Assembly (NCBI RefSeq): GCF_900094565.1
Contig: NZ_FMAF01000032.1
Span: 1 to 64,000, forward strand
Direction of reading: 5' to 3'
Origin: Martinezella lusitana
Lineage (GTDB): Bacteria; Pseudomonadota; Alphaproteobacteria; Rhizobiales; Rhizobiaceae
DNA: 64,000 nt
Shown here: piece by piece, positions 41,851 to 51,021 of the stretch
Layout of the letters: each line of letters opens with the position of its first letter
Position numbering within the stretch: position 1 is the stretch's first letter
Program-made: the position numbers and the translations under genes
Notes under the pieces: generated by a model
What the model was told of the DNA's origin: nothing
The model's input: the letters and a program-made list of their open reading frames with translations, nothing else
Database searches by the model: none

Positions 41851-44800
41851 ATGTTCAAAAAGATATTGATCGCCAACCGAGGCGAAATCGCCGTCCGGAT
41901 CATCCGGACATTGAAACGCATGGGCATCGCCTCCGTCGTCGTCTATTCCGACGCCGACCGGTTTTCCAAGGCATCGCTGATGGCCGACGAGGCCGTAAGG
42001 CTCGGTGCGGCAACCGCCTCCGAGAGCTATCTTAATGTCGATGCCGTCATCGCCGCCTGCAAAGCGACTGGCGCCGAGGCCGTCCATCCTGGCTACGGTT
42101 TCCTGTCGGAAAACATCGGTTTTGCCGAGCGGCTGGCCGCGGAGGGCATCGTCTTCATCGGCCCAACGCCGGAAAACATTGCCGCCTTCGGCCTGAAGCA
42201 CACGGCGCGCGAGCTGGCGCGTGCCAGCGGCGTACCCCTGCTTCCGGGCAGCGGTCTTGTCGACACGAGCGAGGCGGCGCTAGCGGCCGCCGCGGAGATT
42301 GGCTACTCGGTCATGCTGAAATCGACAGCAGGCGGCGGCGGCATCGGCATGCAGCTCTGCGAGGATGCCGATAGTCTGAAGGCGGCTTTCGAAAGCGTGC
42401 AGCGCACGGCCAAGGCAAGTTTCGGCGACGCGCGCGTCTATCTCGAACGCTTCGTTTCCAAGGCCCGTCACGTCGAGGTGCAGATCTTCGGCGATGGCGA
42501 GGGACGGGTGATCGCGCTCGGCGAGCGCGACTGCTCGCTGCAGCGCCGGAACCAGAAGGTGATCGAGGAAACCCCCGCCCCCGGTCTTTCGCCCGCGGTG
42601 CGAGAGCGTCTGCACGCCGCGGCCGTGGCGCTGGGCACCTCCGCGCGCTACCAATCCGCCGGGACGGTGGAATTCATCTACGATCCGCTGCGCGAGGAAT
42701 TCTACTTCCTCGAGGTCAATACCCGCCTGCAGGTCGAGCATCCGATCACGGAAGCCGTATACGGCGTCGATCTCGTCGAATGGATGATTCGCCAGGCGGC
42801 CGGCGAGGATGTGATCACCGGCAACGACCATCTGACTCCAAGCGGCGCTGCGATCGAGGCTCGCATCTATGCCGAGATGCCGCATGCCGGCTTCCGGCCC
42901 AGTGCCGGTCTGCTGACGGAAGTCGCCTTCCCGGCGAGTGCGCGCGTGGATGCCTGGATCGAGACCGGCACGGAAGTTACGCCCTTCTATGACCCAATGC
43001 TCGCCAAGGTGATCGTCACGGCCGAAGACCGACCTGCCGCGATCGAGAAGTTGAAGCACGCGCTTGCGGAAAGCGCCATCGCCGGCATTGAGACCAATCT
43101 CGACTATCTCAAGGCGATTGCGGGATCGGATCTGCTCTCAAGCGGCGATGTGGCGACGACTGCGCTCAAGGATTTCGCCTTCGTGCCCGACATCATAGAA
43201 GTTGTTGCGCCGGGCGCGCAGTCGAGCATACAGGAGCTACCCGGCCGGCTCGGCCTCTGGCATGTCGGCGTGCCGCCGAGCGGCCCGATGGACGAGCGCT
43301 CGTTCCGCCATGCCAATCGGCTCGTCGGCAACGCCGATGAGACGGCGGCGCTGGAACTCACCGTATCCGGCCCGATACTCAAGATCTTCTCGGACATCAC
43401 CATTGCTCTCGCAGGCGCGCGCATGCCGATGAGCCTCGACGGCCTCCCTCTGCCGCATGACGAAGCCGTCACCATCAAGGCGGGACAAACGCTTGTGATC
43501 GGCGCGATAGAGGGTGCCGGCCAGCGCTCCTATCTCGCGGTTGCGGGCGGCTTAGCAGCCCCTGTCACCCTCGGTTCGAGAGCGACCTTCGGCCTCGGGA
43601 AATTCGGCGGCCACGCCATTGGCACGCTCCAGACCGGCCATGTGCTGCGGCTGGCCCGCGCACCGCAACTGCCCGCCAAAGCAGCTGAGGCACCGGCGCC
43701 GCTGACCCGCAACTGGCAGGTCGGCGTTCTCTATGGCCCACATGGCGCGCCGGACTTCTTTCTGGAAGACGACATCGAGACGCTGTTCTCGACCGAATAC
43801 GAGGTGCATTTCAACAGCGCCCGCACCGGCGTGCGTCTGATCGGCCCAGCACCCAAATGGGCGCGCAGCGACGGTGGCGAAGCCGGCCTTCACCCCTCCA
43901 ATCTCCATGATAATGCCTATGCTGTGGGAGCCATCGACTTTACCGGCGACATGCCGATCATTCTCGGACCCGATGGCCCGAGCCTCGGTGGCTTCGTCTG
44001 CCCTGCCGTCATCGCCCGCGACGAGCAATGGAAAATGGGTCAGTTCAAGCCCGGCGATAAAATCCGGTTTCATCCGACCGAGCGTGCGCAAGATCCTGTC
44101 GCCGGTCCCATGGTGCGGCGCATTGGTGATGAAGCTGGATCGGCGATCGTCGGCCAGAACGAGCATGGACCGGTTCCCGTCGTCTATCGCCGCCAAGGCG
44201 ACGACAATCTGCTGGTCGAATATGGCGCGATGACCCTCGATATCGCGCTGCGCCTGCGGATACACCTGCTGATGCAGGCGATCATCGAGGTCCGTTTACC
44301 TGGGATCATCGACCTGACACCCGGCATCCGATCGCTGCAGATCCATTATGACGGCACCACGCTCACGCGAACGCGCCTGCTGGGCCTGCTTGCCGAGATC
44401 GAGGCGGCCCTCCCGGCAGCGCAGGAGGTCAAAGTCCCGAGCCGCATCGTGCATCTGCCGCTCTCCTGGAACGATCCGGATGCCGAACTCGCCATGCGCA
44501 AATATCAAGAACTTGTGCGGCCAAACGCGCCCTGGTGCCCATCGAATATCGAGTTCATCCGCCGGATCAACGGCTTGCCCGACGAGCAGGCCGTGCGCGA
44601 CATCGTCTTCGATGCCAGCTATCTGGTGCTCGGCCTCGGCGACGTCTATCTCGGCGCACCGGTCGCGACCCCAATCGACCCGCGCCATCGGCTGGTGACG
44701 ACGAAGTACAATCCGGCCCGCACCTGGACGCCGGAGAATGCCGTCGGCATAGGCGGCGCCTATATGTGCATCTATGGCATGGAGGGCCCGGGTGGCTATC

Positions 44801-45387
44801 AGCTTTTCGGCCGCACCATCCAGGTCTGGAACAGCTGGCGGCAGACACCGGTCTTTGCCCGAGGCAAGCCGTGGTTGCTGAACTTCTTCGACCAGATCCG
44901 CTTCTTTCCCGTCAGCCATGAGGAACTGGCGGAGGCACGTGCCGCCTTCCCGCATGGAGGCTATCCCGTCAAGATCGAGGAGACGGAATTTTCCTACGGT
45001 GCCTATGAAGCAGGCCTTGCCCGCGACGCAGCCACCATCGGCGCTTTTAAATCCAGGCAGCAGGCCGCCTTCGAAGCGGAACGCCAGCGCTGGAAGGAAC
45101 TCGGCCTCGACAGTTTCACCGTCGACGAGGGAGCCGGCCCCGGATTGGGCGGCGACATACCTGAAGGCTGTTTCGGCATCGAAAGTGCCGTACCCGGCAA
45201 CGTCTGGAAAATACTCGTCGAAGAGGGTCAGCCGGTTGCCGCCGGCGATACATTGGCCATCATCGAATCCATGAAAATGGAAATCAACGTCACCGCACAT
45301 GCCGCCGGGCGCGTCCGCGATCTGCGCGCCGGCCCGGGGCACAACGTCAAAGCCGGCGATGTGCTCGTCATTCTGGAGGAAATCTGA
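41851..45387 (+). CDS. Guanidine carboxylase (annotated elsewhere as urea carboxylase)
   Basis: ATG at 41851 gives MFKKILIANRGEIAVRII, the standard start; upstream codons overlap the deiminase gene. The 1178-residue multidomain enzyme has a biotin carboxylase domain at residues 1-450 (STAGGGGIGMQ, EVNTRLQVEHPITEAVYG). KipA/KipI-type carboxyltransferase domains span about 460-1030 (GVPPSGPMDERSFRHANRL, then SWNDPDAELAMRKYQ). The biotinyl domain carries ESMKME with biotin on K1142. It carboxylates guanidine using ATP and bicarbonate. The guanidine riboswitch and DUF1989 pair argue for guanidine rather than urea as the true substrate. The final base overlaps the hydrolase start region. Confidence 0.9.
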   Translation: MFKKILIANRGEIAVRIIRTLKRMGIASVVVYSDADRFSKASLMADEAVRLGAATASESYLNVDAVIAACKATGAEAVHPGYGFLSENIGFAERLAAEGIVFIGPTPENIAAFGLKHTARELARASGVPLLPGSGLVDTSEAALAAAAEIGYSVMLKSTAGGGGIGMQLCEDADSLKAAFESVQRTAKASFGDARVYLERFVSKARHVEVQIFGDGEGRVIALGERDCSLQRRNQKVIEETPAPGLSPAVRERLHAAAVALGTSARYQSAGTVEFIYDPLREEFYFLEVNTRLQVEHPITEAVYGVDLVEWMIRQAAGEDVITGNDHLTPSGAAIEARIYAEMPHAGFRPSAGLLTEVAFPASARVDAWIETGTEVTPFYDPMLAKVIVTAEDRPAAIEKLKHALAESAIAGIETNLDYLKAIAGSDLLSSGDVATTALKDFAFVPDIIEVVAPGAQSSIQELPGRLGLWHVGVPPSGPMDERSFRHANRLVGNADETAALELTVSGPILKIFSDITIALAGARMPMSLDGLPLPHDEAVTIKAGQTLVIGAIEGAGQRSYLAVAGGLAAPVTLGSRATFGLGKFGGHAIGTLQTGHVLRLARAPQLPAKAAEAPAPLTRNWQVGVLYGPHGAPDFFLEDDIETLFSTEYEVHFNSARTGVRLIGPAPKWARSDGGEAGLHPSNLHDNAYAVGAIDFTGDMPIILGPDGPSLGGFVCPAVIARDEQWKMGQFKPGDKIRFHPTERAQDPVAGPMVRRIGDEAGSAIVGQNEHGPVPVVYRRQGDDNLLVEYGAMTLDIALRLRIHLLMQAIIEVRLPGIIDLTPGIRSLQIHYDGTTLTRTRLLGLLAEIEAALPAAQEVKVPSRIVHLPLSWNDPDAELAMRKYQELVRPNAPWCPSNIEFIRRINGLPDEQAVRDIVFDASYLVLGLGDVYLGAPVATPIDPRHRLVTTKYNPARTWTPENAVGIGGAYMCIYGMEGPGGYQLFGRTIQVWNSWRQTPVFARGKPWLLNFFDQIRFFPVSHEELAEARAAFPHGGYPVKIEETEFSYGAYEAGLARDAATIGAFKSRQQAAFEAERQRWKELGLDSFTVDEGAGPGLGGDIPEGCFGIESAVPGNVWKILVEEGQPVAAGDTLAIIESMKMEINVTAHAAGRVRDLRAGPGHNVKAGDVLVILEEI

Positions 45388-47198
45388 TGCTTCCCACCAT
45401 TCTCGATCTCGCTTCGCTGAAAGCGGCCTATGCGGCAGGCCTGTCACCGCTCGACCTGGTGGAGGAGATCATCGCCAGACGGAAAGCGTCGGACGATCCG
45501 GCGATCTTCATCACCATGACGCCGGATGACGATCTGCGCGCGGCAGCCTGCGAGCTGTTGGCAAGAGTGCCCGAGCCGAACAGCCTGCCGCTCTGGGGCG
45601 TTCCCTTCGCGGTCAAGGACAACATCGACGTCGCAGGTCTGCCGACAACAGCCGCCTGCCCGGCCTTTGCCTATCATCCTGAAGAGGATGCGACCACGGT
45701 CGCCCGGCTGAAGGCCGCCGGCGCCATCGTCATCGGCAAGACCAATCTCGACCAATTCGCGACCGGCCTTAACGGCACGCGTTCGCCCTATGGCGCACCG
45801 CGTTCCGTATTCGACCGCAACTACGTTTCCGGCGGCTCCAGTTCCGGTTCGGCCGTCGCCGTCGCGGCTGGACTGGCGAGCTTTTCCCTTGGCACCGATA
45901 CGGCAGGCTCGGGCCGCGTCCCCGCCGCCTTCAACAATCTCGTCGGCATCAAGCCGACGCCGGGACTGGTGCCCAATGTCGGCGTGGTGCCCGCCTGCCG
46001 CAGCGTCGATGTCGTCACCGTCTTTGCGGCGACAGTGGGAGACGGCACTACCGTGCGCAGGATCATGGAAGGCTATGACGCTCGCGATCCGTTCTCGCGG
46101 CGGGCCGCGCCGGCAAACCTGCCATCATCACGCCCGCGCATCGGCGTGCTCGACGGCGTGGAGCGCGAATTCTATGGCAACAAGGATGTCGAAGCTCTCT
46201 ATGACGCCGCCATCGAGCGGGCTAAATCGCTGGGTGCAGAGATCGTACCCTTCGACTATGCGCCTTTCCGGCAAGCGGCCGAATTGCTCTACAACGGCCC
46301 CTGGGTCGCCGAGCGGCTGGCGGCGGTGAAGGATTTTCTGGAGACGAATGCCGGTGATTTCGATCCGACTGTGCGGACCATCATCGAAGGGGCAAAGGCC
46401 TATGACGCGGTCGCTGCCTTCGAAGGCCGGTACCGGTTGGAAGCCTTGCGACAGAAGACGAAGGTGGAATGGGAGAAGGTGGACTTCCTGATGCTGCCGA
46501 CCTCGCCCACCACCTACACCGTCGAGGAGATGCGGGCCGATCCGATCGTCAAGAATGGCCACTTCGGTCGCTATACCAACTTCGCCAATCTGCTCGACTG
46601 CGCGGCGATCGCCATACCTGCCGGCTTTGACGCCAAGGACCATCTGCCCGCGGGCGTGATGCTCGTCGGCCCCGCCTTCACCGACGAAGCATTGGCGCCC
46701 TTCGCCGACGCCATGCATCGCGTCCTGAACGCTGGAATGGGCAAGGACCGCACGGCCGCGCTGCCCGCTGCAAGCCGCGTAGCCCCAGCTGCCGAAGACC
46801 TCGTTCCAATCGTGGTCGTCGGCGCGCATCTGACCGGCATGCCGCTCAACCATGAACTGACCCGGCCGGGCGGATGTAAGTTGAAAACCTGCCGGACGGA
46901 TGGCAGCTACCGGCTCTTTGCGCTCCCCGGCACCGTCCCGCCAAAGCCGGGACTGGTGCGCGATCCGGGTTTTGCCGGCAAGGGTGTGGAAGTTGAGGTC
47001 TGGGCTCTGCCGCCTGCGGCATTCGCCCGGTTCGTCCAGAATATTCCGGCACCGCTGGGCGTCGGCAAGATCACGCTCGACGACGGAAGTTCCATCTCGG
47101 GGTTTCTCTGCGAGGTCCATGCCGTGGCCGACGCCCGAGATATCACCGAATTCGGCGGCTGGCGCGGCTATGTAAGCGCCGCTGACCCGGCATCTTGA
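45387..47198 (+). CDS. atzF: Allophanate hydrolase
   Basis: The 603-residue amidase-signature enzyme has Lys in PFAVKDNIDVAG, cis-Ser and nucleophilic Ser in GGSSSGSAVAVAAG and the TDTAGSGRVPAAF loop in the first 450 residues. A C-terminal domain of about 130 residues (MPLNHELTRPGGCK onward) is the type found in full-length allophanate hydrolases. It splits allophanate into two ammonia and two CO2, the last step of guanidine assimilation. It shares one base with the carboxylase gene. The symbol atzF is used for this family; uahF/dur1-like naming also applies. Confidence 0.9.
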   Translation: MLPTILDLASLKAAYAAGLSPLDLVEEIIARRKASDDPAIFITMTPDDDLRAAACELLARVPEPNSLPLWGVPFAVKDNIDVAGLPTTAACPAFAYHPEEDATTVARLKAAGAIVIGKTNLDQFATGLNGTRSPYGAPRSVFDRNYVSGGSSSGSAVAVAAGLASFSLGTDTAGSGRVPAAFNNLVGIKPTPGLVPNVGVVPACRSVDVVTVFAATVGDGTTVRRIMEGYDARDPFSRRAAPANLPSSRPRIGVLDGVEREFYGNKDVEALYDAAIERAKSLGAEIVPFDYAPFRQAAELLYNGPWVAERLAAVKDFLETNAGDFDPTVRTIIEGAKAYDAVAAFEGRYRLEALRQKTKVEWEKVDFLMLPTSPTTYTVEEMRADPIVKNGHFGRYTNFANLLDCAAIAIPAGFDAKDHLPAGVMLVGPAFTDEALAPFADAMHRVLNAGMGKDRTAALPAASRVAPAAEDLVPIVVVGAHLTGMPLNHELTRPGGCKLKTCRTDGSYRLFALPGTVPPKPGLVRDPGFAGKGVEVEVWALPPAAFARFVQNIPAPLGVGKITLDDGSSISGFLCEVHAVADARDITEFGGWRGYVSAADPAS

Positions 47199-47211
47199 GG
47201 AGGCAAGTCAA

Positions 47212-47343
47212 ATGCCGGAATTGCTGATGAAGGCGTTGCGAACCATCCTCGAAGGTTTGATAGCGAGAACCGGTGCTATCGGTGGCAGCCGTCCTGACAG
47301 GCACGACCTCCAATCACAAAAAACTCGTGTTAGCGACTCCTGA
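47212..47343 (+). CDS. Possible 43-residue small protein after allophanate hydrolase
   Basis: ATG at 47212 is 8 bp from a very good Shine-Dalgarno sequence (GAGGAGG, 47197-47203) that overlaps the hydrolase stop. The frame stays open for 43 codons (MPELLMKALRTILEGLIART then a polar tail) and ends just before a strong hairpin. The N-terminal 20 residues could form an amphipathic helix. I do not recognise it. It may be a genuine small protein, or a fortuitous frame behind a ribosome-binding site. Confidence 0.4.
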   Translation: MPELLMKALRTILEGLIARTGAIGGSRPDRHDLQSQKTRVSDS

Positions 47344-47352
47344 CTGATCTCG

Positions 47353-47384
47353 GCCACCGTGGATGACGAGTCGTCCACGGTGGC
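47353..47384. terminator. Hairpin between convergent operons
   Basis: GCCACCGTGGATGAC (47353-47367) pairs with GTCGTCCACGGTGGC (47370-47384), a 15-bp near-perfect stem including one G-T pair. It sits 2 bp from the kinase stop and 9 bp after the small ORF. There is no T-run on either strand, so it may act as a bidirectional, factor-assisted terminator or 3'-end stabiliser. Confidence 0.6.
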
Positions 47385-47386
47385 AT

Positions 47387-49018
47387 CTACGATGCCATCA
47401 ACGAGCGGATGCTCCGATCAGCCGATTGCAGCAGTTCGAAAGCGGCATAGCGACGTTCGTGCAGCACCTTGATGGCGCCGTGCGCCGGCGAGAACAATTT
47501 CGCCAGCCGTGACATGGCCGCCATCGCTTCCGCGAGCGAGCCATAATGTCCACCGGCCGTAGCGCCCAGCATGGCCGCCCCGAGAAGAACAGGCTCTTCA
47601 GTGTCGGCAACAGCGACAGGTGTGTTGGCTGTATCGGCCAGAAGCTGTCGCACAAGGCCGCTCTGGGCGGCACCGCCGCTCGCGACGATGAGATTGCACG
47701 CGATGCCATCCAGAGACAGCTTTTCGAGCAGCTGCCGCAGGCCGTAGCCGATGCCGCAAAGGCCGGCGACATAAAGCGCGACCAGATCGTCGATGCCGGT
47801 CTCCAGCGCCAGACCCGAGATGACGGCACGGGCGTCAGGATCAGCGAAGGGTGAGCGGTTGCCGAGGAATTCCGGCACCACCTGTATGGATTTGGCGAGC
47901 ACGACCGCGTCAGACGCATTCTTGCAGGCTTCGCCTGCCTGACGATCGAGCCAGGCGACCAGCGAGAGGCCCTCCGCCTCGGCCCTCGCCCGCGCTTCGT
48001 CGGCTGCGGGATGCATGGTGACGAGATGGTCGATGGCGGCTCCAGCCGCCGACTGCCCGCCTTCCGTCAACCACAGGCCCGGCACCATAGCCGAATAATA
48101 GGGGCCCCAGACACCATCGACGAAAACCGCCGCCTCGCTTGAGGCCATCGAGCAGGCTGATGTGCCGAAGATGTAGGCGAGCCTGTTGCTGATATCGGCA
48201 TTCCCCTTGGCGTCTTGGCCACCTAAGGTGCCGACGCCGCCGGCATGAGCGTCGATCAGGGATGCGCCGACGGGCGTGCCGGCTGCAAGGCCCAGATCAC
48301 GGGCCGCAGCTTCGCTCAGACCGTTCCCCAGGGGAGTGCCGGGCTCGACGATGTCAGTGCCTATTCTGGCAAAATCCTCGTCAGCCAGTTCTCCGACGCC
48401 GATATCCCTGAAATATTGGGCGTCCCAGCGCTTTTCATGCGCGAGATAGGTCCATTTGCAGGTGACCGTGCAGATTGATCTCGTCAGTGAGCCCGTCGCG
48501 CGCCAGGTCAGATAATCGGCAAGATCGAAAAAATGATCGGCTGCTGCGAAAGATTGCGGCAGGTTTCGCTTGAGCCAGAGGAGCTTGGGGGTCTCCATCT
48601 CGGGCGAGATGCGGCCGCCGACATAGCGCAGCACGGCATGATTGCCGGCATTGATTTCCTCAGCTTCGCGGGCGGCGCGATGATCCATCCAGACGATGAT
48701 ATTGCGAGCGGGATCGCCGGACGGACCGACGGCCACCGGCGCGCCATCCGCCCTGACCGCGACAAGTGAGCAAGTCGCGTCGAAGCCGATGCCGGCAACA
48801 TCGGTTGCCACTATGCCAGCAGTCGCGACAGCTTCCCTGACGCTGTCGCAAACGGCCTTCCAGATCTGCTCGCTCGACTGCTCGACGATGCTGCCGGCCT
48901 CGTGCCAGATGGTGATCTGGCGTTTGGCCGAGGCGAGCAGATGTCCCCGCGCGTCGAAGACGCCGGCGCGGGCGCTGCCGGTTCCGACGTCGATGCCGAT
49001 GAAATAAGGTGCCGTCAT
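47387..49018 (-). CDS. FGGY-family pentulokinase, probable D-ribulokinase
   Basis: The 543-residue FGGY kinase opens with YFIGIDVGTGSARAGVFDARG, the phosphate-1 motif. WMDHRAAREAEEIN and SLIDAHAGGVG follow, then the adenosine segment CNLIVASGGAAQSGLVRQLLAD near residue 430-455. It is the last gene of a ribitol cassette, sharing one base (ATGA overlap) with the ribitol dehydrogenase gene. The expected product of that enzyme is D-ribulose, so D-ribulose 5-kinase is the best assignment; other pentuloses are possible. Confidence 0.82.
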   Translation of the reverse strand: MTAPYFIGIDVGTGSARAGVFDARGHLLASAKRQITIWHEAGSIVEQSSEQIWKAVCDSVREAVATAGIVATDVAGIGFDATCSLVAVRADGAPVAVGPSGDPARNIIVWMDHRAAREAEEINAGNHAVLRYVGGRISPEMETPKLLWLKRNLPQSFAAADHFFDLADYLTWRATGSLTRSICTVTCKWTYLAHEKRWDAQYFRDIGVGELADEDFARIGTDIVEPGTPLGNGLSEAAARDLGLAAGTPVGASLIDAHAGGVGTLGGQDAKGNADISNRLAYIFGTSACSMASSEAAVFVDGVWGPYYSAMVPGLWLTEGGQSAAGAAIDHLVTMHPAADEARARAEAEGLSLVAWLDRQAGEACKNASDAVVLAKSIQVVPEFLGNRSPFADPDARAVISGLALETGIDDLVALYVAGLCGIGYGLRQLLEKLSLDGIACNLIVASGGAAQSGLVRQLLADTANTPVAVADTEEPVLLGAAMLGATAGGHYGSLAEAMAAMSRLAKLFSPAHGAIKVLHERRYAAFELLQSADRSIRSLMAS

Positions 49019-49746
49019 CAGAGATCCGTACTTAAAGGCAGGATCACCAGATCCCGAATGACAATGTTACGTGGCCTCGATAGCATGAAGAGGACGGCTT
49101 CCGCCACTTCGGTCGCTTCCATAAGGCCGCCGGCGGCGATCGTCTCGTCCAGCTTCGCCTTCGGCCAATCGCTAATCAGCGCGGTCACCACGGGCCCTGG
49201 CGCGACTGCGCCGACACGGATGCCATGCTTGGCGACCTGGCGGCGTACGGTATGGACGAATGCCTGAACCGCATGTTTCGAGGCCGTATAGATCGGCTCC
49301 CAGACCACCGGCACCAGGCCGGCAATAGAACTGGTCATGATGATGTCGCCGGTCTTCCGCTCGACCATATGCGGCAGCACCATCCGGACGGAACGGAAGG
49401 CCGCGTTGATATTGAGATCCAGCATCCGATCCCAGGCATCGGGATCACCATCCACGACCTCGCCGCCAATATAGGCGCCGGCATTGGCGTGGAAGATGTC
49501 GAGTTTGCCGAATTTCTCCAGAATCTGCGGCATCATGGTGGCCACACTTGCAGGGTTCAGAAGGTCGATGACCACGGGATGGGCATTCGGTCCCAGGTCG
49601 GCGCAGAGGCTTTTCAGAGTATCCTCGGCTCTGTCGATGAGGGCGACGCTGGCGCCCTCGTTCAAAAGCGATTTGGCGCATTCCAGCCCGATCCCGGAGG
49701 CGGCCCCGGTGATGGCGGCGATTTTACCGGCAAAATCCTGTCTCAT
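49018..49746 (-). CDS. rbtD: Ribitol 2-dehydrogenase, SDR family
   Basis: The 242-residue short-chain dehydrogenase has NAD motif ITGAASGIGLECAKSLL with an acidic residue after beta-2 (LIDRAED), NAG motif FHANAGAYIGGE and catalytic S-Y-K in SSIAGLVPV and YTASKHAVQAF. FVHTVRRQVAKHGIRVGAVAPGPVVTAL closely matches Klebsiella ribitol dehydrogenase as I remember it. It oxidises ribitol to D-ribulose, which the next gene product phosphorylates. The linked XylFGH-type transporter would import ribitol. Confidence 0.87.
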   Translation of the reverse strand: MRQDFAGKIAAITGAASGIGLECAKSLLNEGASVALIDRAEDTLKSLCADLGPNAHPVVIDLLNPASVATMMPQILEKFGKLDIFHANAGAYIGGEVVDGDPDAWDRMLDLNINAAFRSVRMVLPHMVERKTGDIIMTSSIAGLVPVVWEPIYTASKHAVQAFVHTVRRQVAKHGIRVGAVAPGPVVTALISDWPKAKLDETIAAGGLMEATEVAEAVLFMLSRPRNIVIRDLVILPLSTDL

Positions 49747-49770
49747 ATCAATCCTTACTTTGTGATGAAA

Positions 49771-51021
49771 TCAGCCACGACCATGCGAGGCGCGAGACCG
49801 GCGAGCCAGAGAGTCGACGATGACAGCGATGGCAAGGACTGCGCCGGTGATCATGTAGCGAAGCGCCGACGACAGATCGAGCATCGTAAGACCGCTCGCG
49901 ATCGACTGGATGACGATGATGCCCAGTAGCGCCGAATAGGCGTTGCCACGGCCGCCGAAGAGGCTGGTGCCGCCAATGACGGCTGCGGCGATCGCATTCA
50001 GGTTAACGTCTCCGGTGCCGGCCTGCTGGCTGGCCGAGGCCAGACGCGCCGCGGCCAGCACACCGCCGAGGGCTGCAAACATGGCGCAGAGCACGAAGGC
50101 GCTCGTATAGATCATCCGCACGTTGATGCCGGCACGCCGCGCAGCCTCCCGGTTGCCGCCGACCGCTGACATCGACCGGCCCCATTGCGTGCGCGTCAGC
50201 GCGTAGTCCATCAAGATGACCAGCACCACGAACAAGGCGAACATCCAGGGAATGCCGCGATCCCGATTGAGGTAGAAGGCGACGAATTCAAGAGCCACGG
50301 TGATGGCGACGGCTTTGGCAACGAGGCCGCCGGCGGAAGGAGCCGACAAGTTCGCCTGCTTGCGGCGACGAACTACGGCGAAGCCGGAAAACAGCATCAC
50401 CACGCCGGGGATGAGCGCAAACAGATAGGCGAGCGGACGCGGAATGACCAGGAGTTGGCCAAAGTTCACGATCGCCGAACCATAGGGCAGATTGATGGAG
50501 CCGGTGGCGCCGAGCAAATAGAGCTGCATGCCGAGTACGGCGAGCAATCCCGCCAGCGTCGAAACGAAGCTTGGCATGCCCAAACGGTTGAAGAGCAAAG
50601 CGTAGATCGTGCCGATCACACCACCGAAGACAAGCGCGGCGAGGATGGCGAGTACCACCGGCCAGCCTTCATTGACCCAGAGCATGCCGACCATGGCCGA
50701 GGCGAAGCCGCTGATCGATCCCACCGAAAGATCGATCTCGCCGACCATCAGCACACAGACGATGCCGAGCGAGATGATGCCGACCGTCGACGCGTCGAAC
50801 AGCAGATTGGCGAGATTGTTGCTGGAGAGGAATGTCGGGTTGAGCGCGCCGAATACCGTCCAGATGATGACGAGGCCGACGACGACTGGCAGGGAGCCGA
50901 GATCTCCTGACCGTACCTTGTCGATGGACGAACGGATCGTGGCGGCGATGCCTGTTTCATGGCTGACGCGAACGTCGCTTCGGTCGAGCAACACGGCCGG
51001 CTGCTTCATGTCCTGGTTCAT
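49771..51021 (-). CDS. Polyol/pentose ABC transporter permease, XylH/RbsC-like
   Basis: The 416-residue permease of the CUT2 type has about ten helices, with ICVLMVGEIDLSVGSISGFASAMVG, a hallmark of XylH/RbsC. The later GGVLAAARLASASQQAGTGDVNLNAIAAAVIGGTSLFGG is equally typical. The N-terminal 55 residues are polar and cytoplasmic. Its start overlaps the ATPase stop by 4 bases. It forms a homodimeric channel, probably for ribitol. Confidence 0.9.
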   Translation of the reverse strand: MNQDMKQPAVLLDRSDVRVSHETGIAATIRSSIDKVRSGDLGSLPVVVGLVIIWTVFGALNPTFLSSNNLANLLFDASTVGIISLGIVCVLMVGEIDLSVGSISGFASAMVGMLWVNEGWPVVLAILAALVFGGVIGTIYALLFNRLGMPSFVSTLAGLLAVLGMQLYLLGATGSINLPYGSAIVNFGQLLVIPRPLAYLFALIPGVVMLFSGFAVVRRRKQANLSAPSAGGLVAKAVAITVALEFVAFYLNRDRGIPWMFALFVVLVILMDYALTRTQWGRSMSAVGGNREAARRAGINVRMIYTSAFVLCAMFAALGGVLAAARLASASQQAGTGDVNLNAIAAAVIGGTSLFGGRGNAYSALLGIIVIQSIASGLTMLDLSSALRYMITGAVLAIAVIVDSLARRSRASHGRG

